This document shows positions 1-11,598 of a stretch of 64,000 bases of DNA, piece after piece. The notes beneath the pieces were generated by a model. The model did not search any database, was not told the DNA's origin, and was given only the letters and a program-made list of their open reading frames with translations. Position numbers and translations under genes: made by a program. The stretch lies in NCBI GenBank assembly GCA_013397795.1, contig VZTJ01000577.1, positions 87,388-151,387 of the forward strand, written 5' to 3'. Position 1 is the first letter of the stretch. Each line of letters begins with the position of its first letter. The DNA is from Orthonyx spaldingii (lineage: Eukaryota > Chordata > Aves > Passeriformes > Orthonychidae).

Positions 1-446
1 TGCAGACCTGACAGACCACATGGACTGCCATCCCAAAGCATCTTTGAAGTCAGTTACAGAAAACCTGGATACAAATGTTACAGAAAAATCAGAGTACATT
101 GCGGATATACCACCCAGAAAGCCTTGTAGTAAGGCTTCCAGAAAAACTGACAGATCCCAATCATTCAAGTCTGAACACACTGACTGGAAACGGGGAAAAA
201 TATTTTCATTTCAGGGAAGAAGACGGACCAAGGCAGAGAGGGAGGTTATGGAGCTTGTCCAAAATAACATGACAACACTTGAAGTCAGGGTCAAATAACA
301 GAAACAAAAGGGCGCATTGCTTGGGTTCTGGAGAAAGTATACACAGAACAGACGGGGTTCTTTAGAAAGACATACTGACCTCTAGACTGTTTGAGTTAAC
401 AGGAAAAGCAGAAAAAATGCAATAAAATCAAAATACTAAAGCTTAC
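1..446 (-). other. HECW1: HECW1 intron, partial, downstream of the last in-window exon
   Basis: This is the 5' part (in gene direction) of the intron after exon 447-548. It starts with a good donor, GTAAGC, read on the minus strand. I looked for the next exon, which should begin with the rest of WW1 (Trp-Glu-Ala-Arg), and do not see it here, so it lies left of the window. A plus-strand open frame at 20-298 resembles no family I know and looks like chance. Confidence 0.75.
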
Positions 447-548
447 TTGGTGGAAGAGGCTCATCGATAGTTGGGTAGTGATGATGGTCAGGCCTCAGAG
501 AAGGAAGGTGGCTGACTGGCTGAGAATTATGGAGTAAAGGACAATCAC
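447..548 (-). CDS. HECW1: HECW1 exon: linker leading into WW1 (102 bp)
   Basis: Read on the minus strand, this exon follows a CCGTAG acceptor and ends at CCAA|GTAAGC. It completes the Gly codon split with the preceding exon, encodes 33 whole codons, and leaves one base of an Asn codon. The product contains CPLLHNSQPVSHLPSLRP, then a His-His-His-Tyr stretch, then IDEPLPP. This agrees with the vertebrate HECW1 segment just before the first WW domain; the split Asn would be followed by Trp, the first signature Trp of WW1. WW domains bind proline-rich (PY-type) motifs and recruit substrates to the HECT ligase. The exon is too short to stand out as an open frame and was found by homology and phase. 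Frame, sites and length (2+99+1) agree exactly. HECW2 is the alternative, but its linker is quite different. Confidence 0.93.
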
Positions 549-1203
549 CTACGGACAAGATATTCAAGACATTGACAGTCATTCACTGTTTTCACAATGT
601 GGTTCAAAAAATGTGCTACTGTAAAACAAGTGATTATTTTAAAAATAGGTTAACCTGATATACTAGCATCTCTGGGTATTCCTATTTTCAGGCACTATTT
701 TAATAACAACTCATATGGCAAAGAAGTATTAAAATAATGCAGTCAAGTCTCTCGAGTCAATGCTAAAGTATTATGGGCCAGATTCTGGACTCACAGACAC
801 ATAAGTGTAAGCGATAGAAGAATCAGGCTTGATCTCTGAGAAATACTGTTCATGTACAACCAAACTCAAGCTTCTGCAGCAACTGGCAGGAACATGCAAA
901 ATCCTGGTTCCAACTTTTAATTCATCCCATCAGTGGAATACAAGGCTAAAAGCTGCCTTGGATCTTTCTCTGCTTTTCAAAAAGATCAGTGGCTACTGAT
1001 GTGGACTGTAATGGCAGGATTTTGCCATCCTTGCAAAGCAGAAGATCATCCCCTTCTATGGGTATTTTTCAAAATTCAAAGAGTCCATCTTGGGTTGAAG
1101 GAGGGAGAAAGGGAGAATGAGAGAAGGACCAGAAACAGCTAGGAGACAGGCGGTAGAAGAGAAGGACAAAAGATAGTGAAATATAGTCAGGATCTGAAAT
1201 AAG

Positions 1204-1356
1204 GAAGGAAGACCTGAGACAGAGAAGAGGGGAAGAAGGAAGAAGAAGAAGGAAGAAGGAAGAAGAAGGAGGAAGAAGAAGATGAAGAAGAAGAAGAAGC
1301 AAAAGAAGAAAAAGAAGAAAAAGAAAAAGAAGCAAAAGAAGAAAAAGAAAAAGAAA
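1204..1356. repeat. GAA/AAG-type purine-rich simple repeat
   Basis: The plus strand is nearly all purine here, built from GAA, GGAA and AAAAG units with rare C or T interruptions. In the HECW1 transcript the tract is pyrimidine-rich (CUU-type). The long open frames at 1069-1429 on the minus strand (Leu/Ser/Phe-rich) are artefacts of this composition. Such mirror-type purine tracts can adopt triplex (H-DNA) structures and are often length-polymorphic. Confidence 0.9.
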
Positions 1357-1420
1357 TAGTCACACAGAATACGGTGCAGAGGAAGTTTTTAAACACTAAC
1401 ATTGCATATATGTCCATATA

Positions 1421-1490
1421 TGGAATCAAAGAATGGCTTGTGTTGGAAGGGACCTTAAAGATCGTCTAGTTCCAACTGCCCTGCCATATT
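1421..1490 (-). mobile_element. CR1 non-LTR retrotransposon, short 3'-end fragment
   Basis: The plus strand reads GGAATCAAAGAATGGCTTG, then TTGGAAGGGACCTTAAAGAT, then a CTAGTTCCAACT-like run. That is the reverse complement of the conserved CR1 3' end in birds. Only about 70 bp remain. It abuts the purine tract. Confidence 0.8.
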
Positions 1491-3505
1491 TAAATACGAA
1501 ATAAATGGAACCTAAGTAAATGCCCAAACTCACGTTCTGTTGAGAGGAACACATAACTTAAGATCAAGTCAATGTTTGTAGAAACCTTTAAGAAACTAAA
1601 AAGTTCTAGAAGTAATGAAAAAGCATTCCTTATCTTAGACCTAACATGCTAAAACTTCACAGGTTCCAGAACAAAAATTCCTTCTTGGCCTGTCTTTAAA
1701 ATCTTAGAAACCAGGACTATTTATCCTACTAATGTACATATTTTCATAGTAACAGCTTTTTACTCTAACCTCCAGCTCTAGGAAGGTTTGTTAATACAGA
1801 TACACTCCAAATTGCATAAACTTACTATTTACATGCATCAAAAAGATGGAGCTTAGGGAAAAAGATATATTCAGCTGAATGGTTCTGGTGATGTTGGGAA
1901 TGCTAAGTCAAACTCACTCTGTACTAGCTGGTTAGGCTCTCTTTAATGTTAGAATCTTAACAGCCTAAGAATGAACATTTTGTAAAAAACCCCAAACATA
2001 TACCAATCAAATGTAAAAAAAAGTTTACCAAAAAAAGCCAAATACTTTTTTTTCTTAAAACAACCAACATCTAGAAGACAGAAACCAATTTTGTATAAAA
2101 CTGTAAAAAACCGAGAAAAATTACTTAGACAAAAATACTCCCTCTTCTATGTGCTCTGATGATACCATATGGCCTGTTAAATATCTTCATTAAACCACTT
2201 GTGTATGGGCGTATCTCAGAGATCTATCTGCTGCACGTGTTGAATAGACAGCAGAGTTACACAAGTTTATGACTCCGTGCTAAAAGTCCATCTCTCACAG
2301 CCTTAAAAACTGTGCTGTTACTACAGGTGTTGTAGCACCCACTACTGGACCACCCATCTCTGTTTCTTTACTTACCTCACCATAATTGACTCTCCCCTAG
2401 TCAAGATAGTTATGCCAAGCCAGCAGCAGCATGGTAGTGTCAGTCACCTGGAGTGGGTGGAGGTGACCACATCTACTGTATTTGTAACAGCTGCCAAGTC
2501 ATGAAGCAACGTGCACATTGACTGAGGCACCCCTGGTGACACCAAGGGAGTGCTAAGAGCTGGGCTTCCCTTCAGACACACGCTCAGCTAAATAAGTCAA
2601 AGCCACCATGAACACTGCAGTGCCCTTTATGGAGGCTCAAGTCTTGGTGCTGCACTGAATCCATACCGAGAAGACACCCTCTCCCACCACATCCCCTATC
2701 AAAAGCTCACACAGTCCAAAACAACCACCAAATCTGTAAGCATGGTCTCACATATACATGTGCTTGTGCACCCTTAGGTATACTTGCACGTAAATGCTGT
2801 TCACAAGCAAAAGCTCTCACCTGCAAGGAAGGAAGCTGGGTTTCTACACCTGTGTACTTCTGAAAATTTAATTATTTGTGCCAGATTCTGCTCTACAGAC
2901 TCAGTAATTCTGTAGTCCCAGCTGTCTACAAAGTATTTACACAGGCTGGTGTGTAAGGACACCCTTACACCTGTTTTTCTGCAGGGGTAGGGTCTGTGGC
3001 AAAGGAAGGTGTGAGTAAATAAATTGGGAATGGAGAAGGAAAACACAGATGAATGCTTTAATTGGAGTTCCTCAGTGATACCCAAACAGGTTATCCTTTT
3101 GCTGCCATTTTAATTTGGCGTCACTTATAGAGGGAGACAGATGACTCAGAATTAGGGAATGCAAAGACTACCTCTTGACCTTGCTGCATACTTCTGAGCT
3201 GCAGCTGAGTCCTTATACTTCTTCAGCTGGAGAAAAATGATACACTAGCTGAAGAAGAGAGGAGTGATCAAATCCCCTTCTTCATGTAATTGCATACAAG
3301 ATGAAAGGAGTTACCAAAGGGAGGAACTTAATGTAACTGTGAAGGAATTGGAAAAAATTGTACCTAAATTACAAAGACAAAAATAATTTTTAAAGTATAT
3401 TCTATTTCTAGGGAAGGATAGGAAGATGAGAATTTCATTTAATATAGTTAAATTTCAAAAGTGTCAAAGAAAAAATATAAATCTCTGTTGAGTTGCCCTA
3501 TGATC

Positions 3506-3571
3506 TCTACCTATGACATCTGAGGTACACATCTATGACATCTCTGCCCTACCTATGACATCTGAGGTACA
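3506..3571. repeat. Short direct repeat (about 22 bp, two copies)
   Basis: The run TACCTATGACATCTGAGGTA occurs twice, about 42 bp apart, with a partial third copy (ATCTATGACATCT) between. It looks like a small local tandem duplication. No function is suggested. Confidence 0.8.
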
Positions 3572-4100
3572 TTTGTGTGCCACTTGGGGAATTGGAACAA
3601 ACGGGGTTAGAAAACTGTGTTTGTAAGAGTTTATGATTATGTTTGGCTAACAAACATTTACAGAAACTGTCCCAGACCTTTATCTGGTTCAAACTGGCAT
3701 ATCTGCCCTTTGACAAGCACAAGCTGGTGCTCTCACTGACTATCAGAGACATGGCAGCACATCAGATATGTGGTATGGAAAAATCCCAGGAAAAAAGGAA
3801 TGAGTTGGTGGATGTGATAATGTTGATCTGCCATATAACTACAGTAGCTAATCTTGATTTTATAATGATGCATGTATATCTACAGTAATCCATATATATG
3901 GATCTCTACCTGATTTAGTTGGTTTTGCTGTGATTTTTAAGTACAGGCTCAATTATCCAACCCTCCCTGATATCTGGCCCAGCTCACAGCTCCCGAGTTT
4001 GTAAGAAAACCGTGAGCTATCTGAAACCTCAATTATCTGATGCCTTCTGTGACATCTAGATAATCAGGGTTGCCCAGCGCACCAGTTCTCAGGATCTAAC

Positions 4101-5471
4101 CTTCTCTTCTGCTGCTTGGACCTGCTACTGGGGTGTCTAGACCCTCTGTGGTTCTCTGTGGATTCCCACCATGAGCTACTAGTTCATCTGGCCACTGGGA
4201 GGAGCCATCCACTTGCTCCCTGTCCAGCTCAGGGCTCTGCACTGAATCTGGCACTGACTCAAAAGCACTGTTCTCCTCCTCCTCCTCATCCTGTGAGGAA
4301 AAGACCGTGCTCTCAGAAATCTTTGCGCTGTCGACGGAGGAGAAACGCGTATGGCTGGAGAAGCGATTGTTGCTGTCGTAGCAGGAGGTGCTGTAGCACG
4401 AAGTGCTGTAGCAGGAGGTGCTGTAGCAGGAGGGGCTGTAGCAGGAGGGGCTGTAGCAAGAGGTGTCACACGCCTCACATTCGTTGTCACCACTGGGCCT
4501 GGAGCTCGACTCGCTCTCACTTCCTGTCCTGAGGGGTTCCCCATCCAACAACCCATCATTCAAATCAGAGAGTTGCTCATCCAAGGTCCCAGGAGGCACC
4601 GTGCTCTGGCTGAAGTTCTCTTCAGCCTCGTTTTCCAGAGGAGGCTCTGCTGCCACGGTCTCACTCTCACTGACCACCTCCTTATCCAGCACCTCCTTGA
4701 CAGTAGACTCCTCATCGTTCTCCCTGCCATTGCCACCATCTTGCTCTTCCTCCCCTTCGCTGCTCATCTGTGCCGAGGGCAGGCTGTGGAGCAGGTTGTG
4801 GATCCGTATGTAGTGTGTGCGAGGGGTCTCTGGCTCACCGCAAGCTGAAGCTATGACTGTCTCAAGTTCAGACACAGGCAGAGAACATGGCCTGTTTTTC
4901 CTCTTTGTTGTGGTCCTCAGTTGTAACTTGTTGTCTTCCTCCTCTTGGGCTGAAGCCCCTTCTTCTTCTTCCTGACTCTTCTCTAGGTCTTTGCCAGCAT
5001 GCACATCTGCACTCACCTCATCAATATCTACTGTTTCTATGCTGGTCAAGACTCCACCATCTCCCTGAATACCAGAATTGACTTTGTTATTTTCCCTAAC
5101 TTCAGTCTCAGGAGGAGACATGCAAGCCATCAGATCCGACTGCTCCGTGAGGTCCATAGCACTCAAAGAAGGCAGCACTTCTCCTGGGATGGATTCCAAG
5201 GGCTCAGGAACCGGCACCGCATCAACCTCCCCATCTCCTGCTAGCTCTTCATTTAAGCTGTTATGGTTGACTTCCCCAGGAGGTTTGACAGTCCCTGGGC
5301 TATCGACACTGTTCACTCTGTATCCATTTAGCTGTTTTGGAGCTGCACTTTCTGAGGTCACTGTGTTGATGCATGGAGGCTCACCGAGGCTTTCCTCTGT
5401 GGGGTTGTTCACAGGGCTTTCCGGAAGGTCAGCTGTCTCAGGATCTGCACTAACTGAGACCTCTTCATCAT
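4101..5471 (-). CDS. HECW1: HECW1 large exon: acidic linker with Cys-Tyr-Ser repeat (1371 bp)
   Basis: This is the longest exon: 456 whole codons plus split codons at both ends. It follows an acceptor ending in ACAG and ends AGAAGAGAAG|GTTAGA. It opens with an Asp-Asp-Glu-Glu run and is rich in Glu, Ser and Pro, as expected of the disordered linker between C2 and WW1. Recognisable HECW1 landmarks are KRKNRPCSLPVSELETVIAS, HYIRIHNLLHSLPSAQ, a Cys-Tyr-Ser repeat, FSSVDSAKISESTVFSSQ, ENSAFESVPDSVQSPELD and VAGPS. From family knowledge, HECW1 is a cytoplasmic, mainly neuronal E3 ligase reported to act on Dishevelled-1 and mutant SOD1. The linker is the fastest-evolving part, and much of the stretch before the KRK landmark differs from the mammalian protein I recall. 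If the donor is not used, translation stops one codon later. Open frames on the other strand are shadows. Confidence 0.97.
4378..4458 (-). repeat. HECW1: 15-bp coding tandem repeat encoding Cys-Tyr-Ser-Pro/Thr-Ser
   Basis: Five full 15-bp units plus a final TGC-TAC encode repeated CYSPS or CYSTS pentapeptides. Two units carry Pro and three carry Thr at the fourth position. The repeat sits between the acidic linker and the Ser-rich patch before WW1. Mammalian HECW1 also has a Cys-Tyr-Ser run here, with different unit composition (from memory). Its function is unknown to me; the clustered Cys and Ser/Thr suggest redox, acylation or phosphorylation as possibilities only. Confidence 0.95.
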
Positions 5472-6745
5472 CTGTATGAGACAGGAAAAGAAATTACTTA
5501 CTCTTTTAACAAGATGTTTTGACTGAACCAGAGGGTTGCCTGTAGGGGCACAAGCATCCACAGCAATCTGGGAAAATTAAAAGCATAAATTACAGTGTGA
5601 AATGAGTGGGCAACTGAACAACTATCAAGAAGCGCTGAGGTCTTTTGCTAGACAGTCTTTGTACAGTGGATTTAATCATGGGTTTACTCATGGTGGTAAT
5701 CTATATGCAGCACCATGCCTCCTTGAAGCATAACCTGAAGGTAAGACCTTCTTGAAACTTCTCTTTGAGCCAAACTGGCATCAGAAGAAGTATTATGGGA
5801 ATATTATGGGAATTGGGGAAATCTTCCCTGATATTTTAATGACATTCTTCTTATCATGCGGAAGCTGGCAAGACTCCACAACAGAGAATGTAAAAAACTG
5901 TGATTGCCACCCCTGAAAGGCAAAAACTTCCCCCAAAATATCCCTTGATGTGGTCCTCATCTGTACCACCTCCTCTCAGATGTCAAACAACCTGAGCTCT
6001 TTCATGCCATTGAAATAGTCAAAAGACAGAAAACAGGGTTTTACAGCAAGGGAAAAGCAGTGATTTCCAGCCACTAATGCAGCTGCTGTTGGCTTGACAA
6101 AGTATAGCAGAGAAGGCAGAGAGTCCCTGAGACAAAGAGTCCCTGAGAAATGCTATTGAGACTGTGATACGAAAACCAACGTTCAACCTTAGACCATCAT
6201 GACAGTCTACAAATAACTACAAGAGAACACGAACCAAAATCAAACCAAAAGCCAGAGAAGAAGTGGAACGCGGAATTATTTTTTGTTTTACTTTTTATTT
6301 TTTCATTAAAAAGAATCAAATTGAGAATTTTTCTAATCATCTTTACTATTACATTCTCCATTTTTACTTATGAAGTGCTCAAATGCAGATGACTCTACAA
6401 ATAACAGCCCATATAGCACTTTCACTAGGGCTGGTGATAGAGAAGCAGATGAGACTTTAGTTTTCCACTCTCTTCTCTCCCAGTGATGTGGTGGAGTATT
6501 TGGAGCAGCCAAGAACAGGGGAATATGAGACACCAGTAGCTCTGTCCTAAGGGGAAACAGGAAAGAAATTGTGACTCACGATGCATCCTGTGATGGGGGA
6601 CTTAATGCACTTCCCTTTGCTCATGACTGTACCTAAAGTCCCAGAGCAGCCAGGAATGAATTCAGATTTCTGAAGAGAAAGAATGCAAACAAAAAAAAAA
6701 AAGTCTAGAAATCTAGATAAATGATGGGTTAAGACTGAGAATTAC
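5472..6745 (-). other. HECW1: HECW1 intron (1.27 kb), phase 1
   Basis: The donor is CCAG|GTAATT and the acceptor ends in ACAG. I see no repeat element or coding signal inside. There are short A/T runs, such as the poly-A at about 6691-6702. Confidence 0.85.
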
Positions 6746-6846
6746 CTGGATGGATGGAGGAAGTTATCTCAAATCGGAACTGCAGCTGGCCACTGACATG
6801 ATCTGTAGGAAGCCTGCGACCCAGAGTATAGCTTACAACCCTGTCC
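6746..6846 (-). CDS. HECW1: HECW1 exon: end of C2 domain (101 bp)
   Basis: On the minus strand the exon runs from TTTCAG|GGACAGG to CATCCAG|GTAATT. It encodes 33 whole codons containing DRVVSYTLGRRLPTDHVSG, then a QLQFRF strand and an ITSSIHP ending. This is the last beta-strand region of the NEDD4-family C2 domain in HECW proteins and appears very close to the mammalian form. It joins the previous exon within a Gly codon (GG|G) and the next within an Asp codon (G|AT). The next exon opens Asp-Glu-Glu, so C2 ends about here. C2 domains of this family usually mediate membrane or protein contacts and can restrain the HECT domain. Confidence 0.96.
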
Positions 6847-8843
6847 CTGAAAGAAAACAAATATTGTCACAATAGACTATAACATACACTATGTCTACTG
6901 TGCATAGCTAAATCTGCTGTGTTCTACAAAAATACGTAATAAAATACATAAAGGCTATTCATCCCAGCCATGAAGGCATGTTGACTTGCATACGAGAGAA
7001 CGAATGGCAGAGGAGAGGACAATGTCTTCAATTACAATGGAACAGCTGAGTAAGTGAGTAAGACAGGCTGCTGGGATACACAAGCACATATGTATAAATA
7101 TAGAGAGAATGGTGGGAATGAAACTTCTGCAGTATGGGTATGAGAATATTGACACGGGAAGCAAACAACTCCCACTTCAGCTATTGTAACAAGACTTTGC
7201 TTCCCTGCAGATCTGACCATCTACCTTTTTGCAGAACCTCACATTTCTTTATTTTCTTCCCTTCACCATGTGCATAAAATTAAACCTTCCTGTTCTTGTT
7301 TACAAAACTCTGTGCAGGCCAGTCCCCGCATACCACCTTCTCTCTCTAAACTGGCCGAGTGACTGCTCTTCATCTCTTTCCACCCCTCTTACCTCTATGA
7401 AGCTGAAATATCAGGAGAACACCTTCCTGACAAGGTTGATCAATGACTCCATTCTGTCCTTGTGCAGGTCCCTCCCTTTGCCACACTTCATCCACCCCTC
7501 AGAACAGAATGAAACTATAGAAGAGATTAACTTCCCAGCTGCCCACAATGAGGCTGAATCAATCTTTGCAAAGCATTTCTTGAGTGTAACGGGTTCACTA
7601 AATAGTAATATTTATACATCTTTTGAAGAAACATAGTTCACTTCCAGTTGGGCGAAATATACTTGCTAGCATAGTTTCACATGCATCAGAAACTCATATA
7701 AATGAGACAACCTCAAAATTTGCGCATGACCTCTCTGAACTTATATGCATACTTCCCATAGAGCTTGCCAGAGATTTAAATGCCACCAGGGTGTTAAAAC
7801 TGGGCCAGATCTAGTGCAGGTTGGAGGCATTGCTCTTGGCAAAGTCTATCCTTAGATAGACAGTGTTTACAACAAGGAAGTAAAACAGTTAAGTTACAAT
7901 CAGAAGATGATGAGAAATCTTCTCATACAGAGGAAAGTCAGTGATACCAGTTACAGGGTTCTACCTTCCCCAAGCTGTTCTTACCCATCTGGTTCCTAGA
8001 ACGCTACTCTATCTTCTCTACTTGAGAAACAGGGAGGTAGCTTAGTCCCTTCTGGTAGATTCAGCTGTCAATATCACAGCCAGTTTCTGAACCAGCTGTT
8101 CAAAAACACTTCCAACAAGCATATCTTCCTGCTGTTCTGCTGAACTGAGATCCAATTTTCAGAAATGCCTTCTTGGAAACTACATTGCATATGCTTTCCT
8201 CAGAAGATGATTCTTTTTCTCCCTTGCTCTTCAGGGTCTGAACATTACAGGCTTAGAGCCAACTTTTTGGCTTTGTCTGATTACTATCCATCTTCCTTAA
8301 ATTGGTGTTATTTTGGCAGCATATACTTTCCCAGGACTTTCATGCAATGGGGAAGCAGGGCAGCGCTTGTGAGCGCAGGTTGTTCCTTGGCAGCAGGGTA
8401 GGCTCAGAAAGCATTAGTTACAACATGCCACATATATATTTTTATAATATTTCCCCTTTCCAGAAGTTAAAAAGGGGAGGAACAGATCTGGCATGATTTT
8501 GGCTCATAGGTAATTCCCTGAAACATGAAAACAGCCTGCTCATAACATTAAAAGAAGATTCAAATTGAAAATATTGCACTCTCCAAATTCGCAGCCATGA
8601 TACACAAAAAAGTCTTCTTTCCTAAATGCCAGCTCTCACTTTTCAAAATGCCACGCATAGAGTTATAGAGGGAATTCTGTCTGGCCCATGGTCCTATAAA
8701 TTCTAATTAAGAACAACACCATTTATCAGACAACTGTCAGCTTAATAACTCCCCTCAACATCATTATATCAAAATAATGATATATCACCAGGGACTTCAG
8801 AACAGCAATGCACTAGTTAAGCAATGTAAGCAGCAAAATTTAC
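6847..8843 (-). other. HECW1: HECW1 intron (2.0 kb), phase 2
   Basis: The donor is ATAGG|GTAAAT and the acceptor TTTCAG. A plus-strand open frame of 135 codons (7229-7636) lies inside, but it shows no recognisable domain and runs opposite to the gene. I see no well-preserved mobile element. Confidence 0.85.
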
Positions 8844-8986
8844 CCTATGGCATGTCTTTCCAAGAGGCGCTGAACTGGCATAGAGAGTTTTCCCAGAAAA
8901 CGTTTGATGATCGGTCGGCTCTTTGCAAATTTGTCTTTAACTTCTATTTCGAGGACGTCCGTGGGCAGGGAGACAAAGCTGAATTG
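8844..8986 (-). CDS. HECW1: HECW1 exon: core of C2 domain (143 bp)
   Basis: The acceptor is TTTATTTCAG and the donor ATAGG|GTAAAT. The exon encodes 47 codons including QFSFVSLPTDVLEIEVKDKF, then AKSRPIIKRFLGKLSMPVQR and LLERHAI. This is the second half of the C2 beta-sandwich. The DVLEIEVKDKF strand and loop hold one Asp where calcium-binding C2 domains usually have a pair, so calcium binding may be weak (inference). It looks nearly invariant relative to the mammalian sequence I remember, which argues for strong purifying selection. The frame is continuous with the upstream exon (GAG|CAA, phase 0). A 72-codon plus-strand open frame across this exon is a shadow. Confidence 0.97.
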
Positions 8987-11598
8987 CTGAAATAAAGGAA
9001 GGGTACAGAACATTAGGCTGGTGGCTGGGCCACAGCAACACAGAGTACTTCAGCTGTAAGGCACACCTCAGCATGGAGAGGTTGAAGATCTAGTGAGGTG
9101 AAGGATACATGACCACTCTTTTCAGGTACAGTTTTCAGATACATTGTTTTGAAATATCTCCTTTTCTTGTTCATCTCTGCCCCAGTTCAAAAAGGAAGAA
9201 CTCTGAAAATATTATTTATCTGGATCAGTCTCCTAACCTGGTTCACGCCACAGTCTCACAAAAGAGCTCAACCAGAAGGCAAGCCATAGCACAGGTTACT
9301 GTCATAAACAATACTGGGAAAAATAGGAACAGCACCATCTAAAACTGCTCCCGTCACCAAGTGCATTGAAATGTGTTGACTGCTGTCTCAGCTGGTCTGG
9401 TCATAAGAACATCTATGTATTTGTAAGTAATGTTTCTGTAAGCTTTTAGAGACTGTGTGCATGCAAATCTGGGGTGGGGACAAGGAGAGTGATATTTTAG
9501 GTTATAGGAACAAGCATGGGAGCATTAGGGCACCTGGAGATGTCTAGATGTCCCAAAGTTCAATTTAAAAATAGTAGTGAAAAGCAAATATATTAGGTAA
9601 CTTGGCCTTGCTTTCTCCTAGACTGGATAAATTCAGTATAGGTGTGGAGCTGGTGACACAGGTCACAATAATTTTTCCAAACATCCGCTACTACTAGAAT
9701 ATCATCAATCAAAAAAGAACATTTGTGCTGTGGTGCACAACAGTAGGAAAACTGTCAAACCACTGTTCACCTAACTGAGAGGTCAGTATTGATCGGGAAG
9801 ACAACTTCTGTAGTAAATGAATATTGAGATAGATGAAAGGATTTTTCCAGCTTTCCCACTGCCAAACCCAATCTTCATAACTGAATCATTCTTTGAGTTA
9901 TCAAGGCCTGGAGTTAAAGCCCTAAATCACTTGCTGTGTTGAATCATGATCTAATTCAGAGGTGCTTAATTTAAATAGCTTCAAGTGAAACCAACGTAAG
10001 TGGGATATTCTGTTAATCACACCCTGCAAAAATGCAAATAATCAGAGAAGTACAATTCAAACAAGAGCCAAAGTGTTATTTTCTTCTTCTTTTCTTCTAT
10101 ATCCTTGCAACAGGTTACCAATTAAGATAAATGCACCAAAAGGGAGAACCTGAATACCCCATGTATACTGAAAGTTGCCTTAAAAAATAAGTTGTCTTAT
10201 TGTTTCACCTGCTAAAAACCTTGAGTAACTGCCACTTCATGACACTTGAAAGCAGAAGAGTGGAATTAACTTTTAAACCAATTATTGTAACATAGAGAAA
10301 TTTGCCATTTAATGAATTCTCCATTATTGTGCTGCTGCCTCCTATATTGTAAAAAAGTCTCTGTGGGGTGGACCATGCACACACACAGGTAAAGAGTGAA
10401 CTGTTCACAAGTGAAAAGTAAAATGTAGGTTTAACGATCCAAATCTTCCGATTCAATAATAGACTGTCTTGTGATGCAACTCTGAAGCAAATCAGAATCT
10501 GCATGGAAATTTATTTTCATAGTATTACGTGGAACCAAGCCTGACAGCTCCTTCCTTGCACAGAAAAGATATTGACCTTTTCCAGAGTAATAATCAGCAC
10601 CTGAGCAGAGAGTATGGACCCAAGCAGTAAGATGTATTGGAATCAGACAAAGAAAATTTCCCTTTTCCCTTAAACAGCTGTGCCTCAAGACATACAAACA
10701 CCGGAATATTCCATACAAATTGTAAAATCCAATTGTGTTCTGATTTCATCACCTGCCAACCTGCTGCATTTTGGGATACCAAGACTGCCTTAGGACCAGG
10801 CCCTGGTCCATGATCACAGTTCCCAAATGTTTCCTCTAGGAGGAGGTTCTCATGCATAAAACCAGCAGCATTTTGGAAAATTAAGCCTTTAAGACCCAAA
10901 GTGTCCTGTGGCAGAGTTCAAAGACTTTGCCATTTGGAGGCAGCTGCAGTTTGAGATCAGAAGTGAACTCACTGAAATGGGTTTAGACACAGATTGTAAA
11001 ACAGTGATAATTTTACATAATTCAGTTTTCCATTATCTAAGCACTTGCTCCTGCTGTTGCTGTCATCTAGTTTAATTCTTATTGTGCAAGATTTTTCTAA
11101 GGCAATCTCTGATTGCAGGTGCCTCAGGCTCTCACCATCCACACTAAAAAGCCAAAAGGAATCCTTGTTTGTAGAACAAATGGGCCTCTAGCCCTCTGAA
11201 AAAAAAATGGATCCCAGCGAAACACCTTGGTTTGAGAACTCAGAGACTTACAAACTAATTTTCAAAAAATCACCAATCACTTTTGAAAACATATCCTTCT
11301 CTTCCTTCACCATCTTTTCTAACAAGTGCCAGACCCTGTACCTTAACCACAAAATATTGATTACACTTACACTGTTCAAAGCCTTGGCTTTTACTATCCT
11401 GCTTGGCCTCTGCTATACTATCTGTCTGGAAGAGAAAGGACTCTGTGTTTCATGGTCTTATCCAACATAACTAATGTAAAGTAATATATTGCTGATGGAA
11501 TGAATTAAATACTTTCCTTGCCTAATGTTTGCAAATTATCACACAGGAATGGCCAGTTTGTGAAAATGACAGCATAAGCTTTATATCTAAGTTTTAAA

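Larger units (their letters stand above)
549..4100 (-). other. HECW1: HECW1 intron (3.55 kb), phase 1
   Basis: The intron joins the large linker exon to the pre-WW1 exon. Its donor is GTTAGA, weaker than usual because of T at +3, and its acceptor is CGTAG. It holds a purine tract (about 1204-1356), a short CR1 tail (about 1421-1490) and a local duplication (about 3506-3571). A stretch at about 3930-4075 has pieces resembling DNA-transposon ends (twice 'CTCAATTATC'), but I could not establish this. I see no coding signal in the rest. Confidence 0.8.

Noticed and set aside
1069..1429. Two minus-strand open frames of 80-88 codons, Leu/Ser/Phe-rich
   Set aside because: Produced by the CTT-type simple repeat on the minus strand; low-complexity translation with no start context or domain.
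3889..3902. Palindrome TCCATATATATGGA, and a similar one near 1412
   Set aside because: Short AT palindromes are expected by chance in AT-rich introns; nothing links them to a function.
4116..4848. Plus-strand open frames of 116-165 codons over the large HECW1 exon, one with an Ala/Gly/Val repeat
   Set aside because: Shadows of the coding exon; the repeat is the reverse reading of the Cys-Tyr-Ser units.
7229..7636. 135-codon plus-strand open frame, with a stretch faintly like LINE-encoded protein (VYKTLCRPVPAY)
   Set aside because: Too short and isolated to support a LINE call, opposite to HECW1, with no other conserved motif nearby.
8777..8995. 72-codon plus-strand open frame
   Set aside because: Antisense shadow of the C2-core exon, which matches HECW1 exactly on the minus strand.
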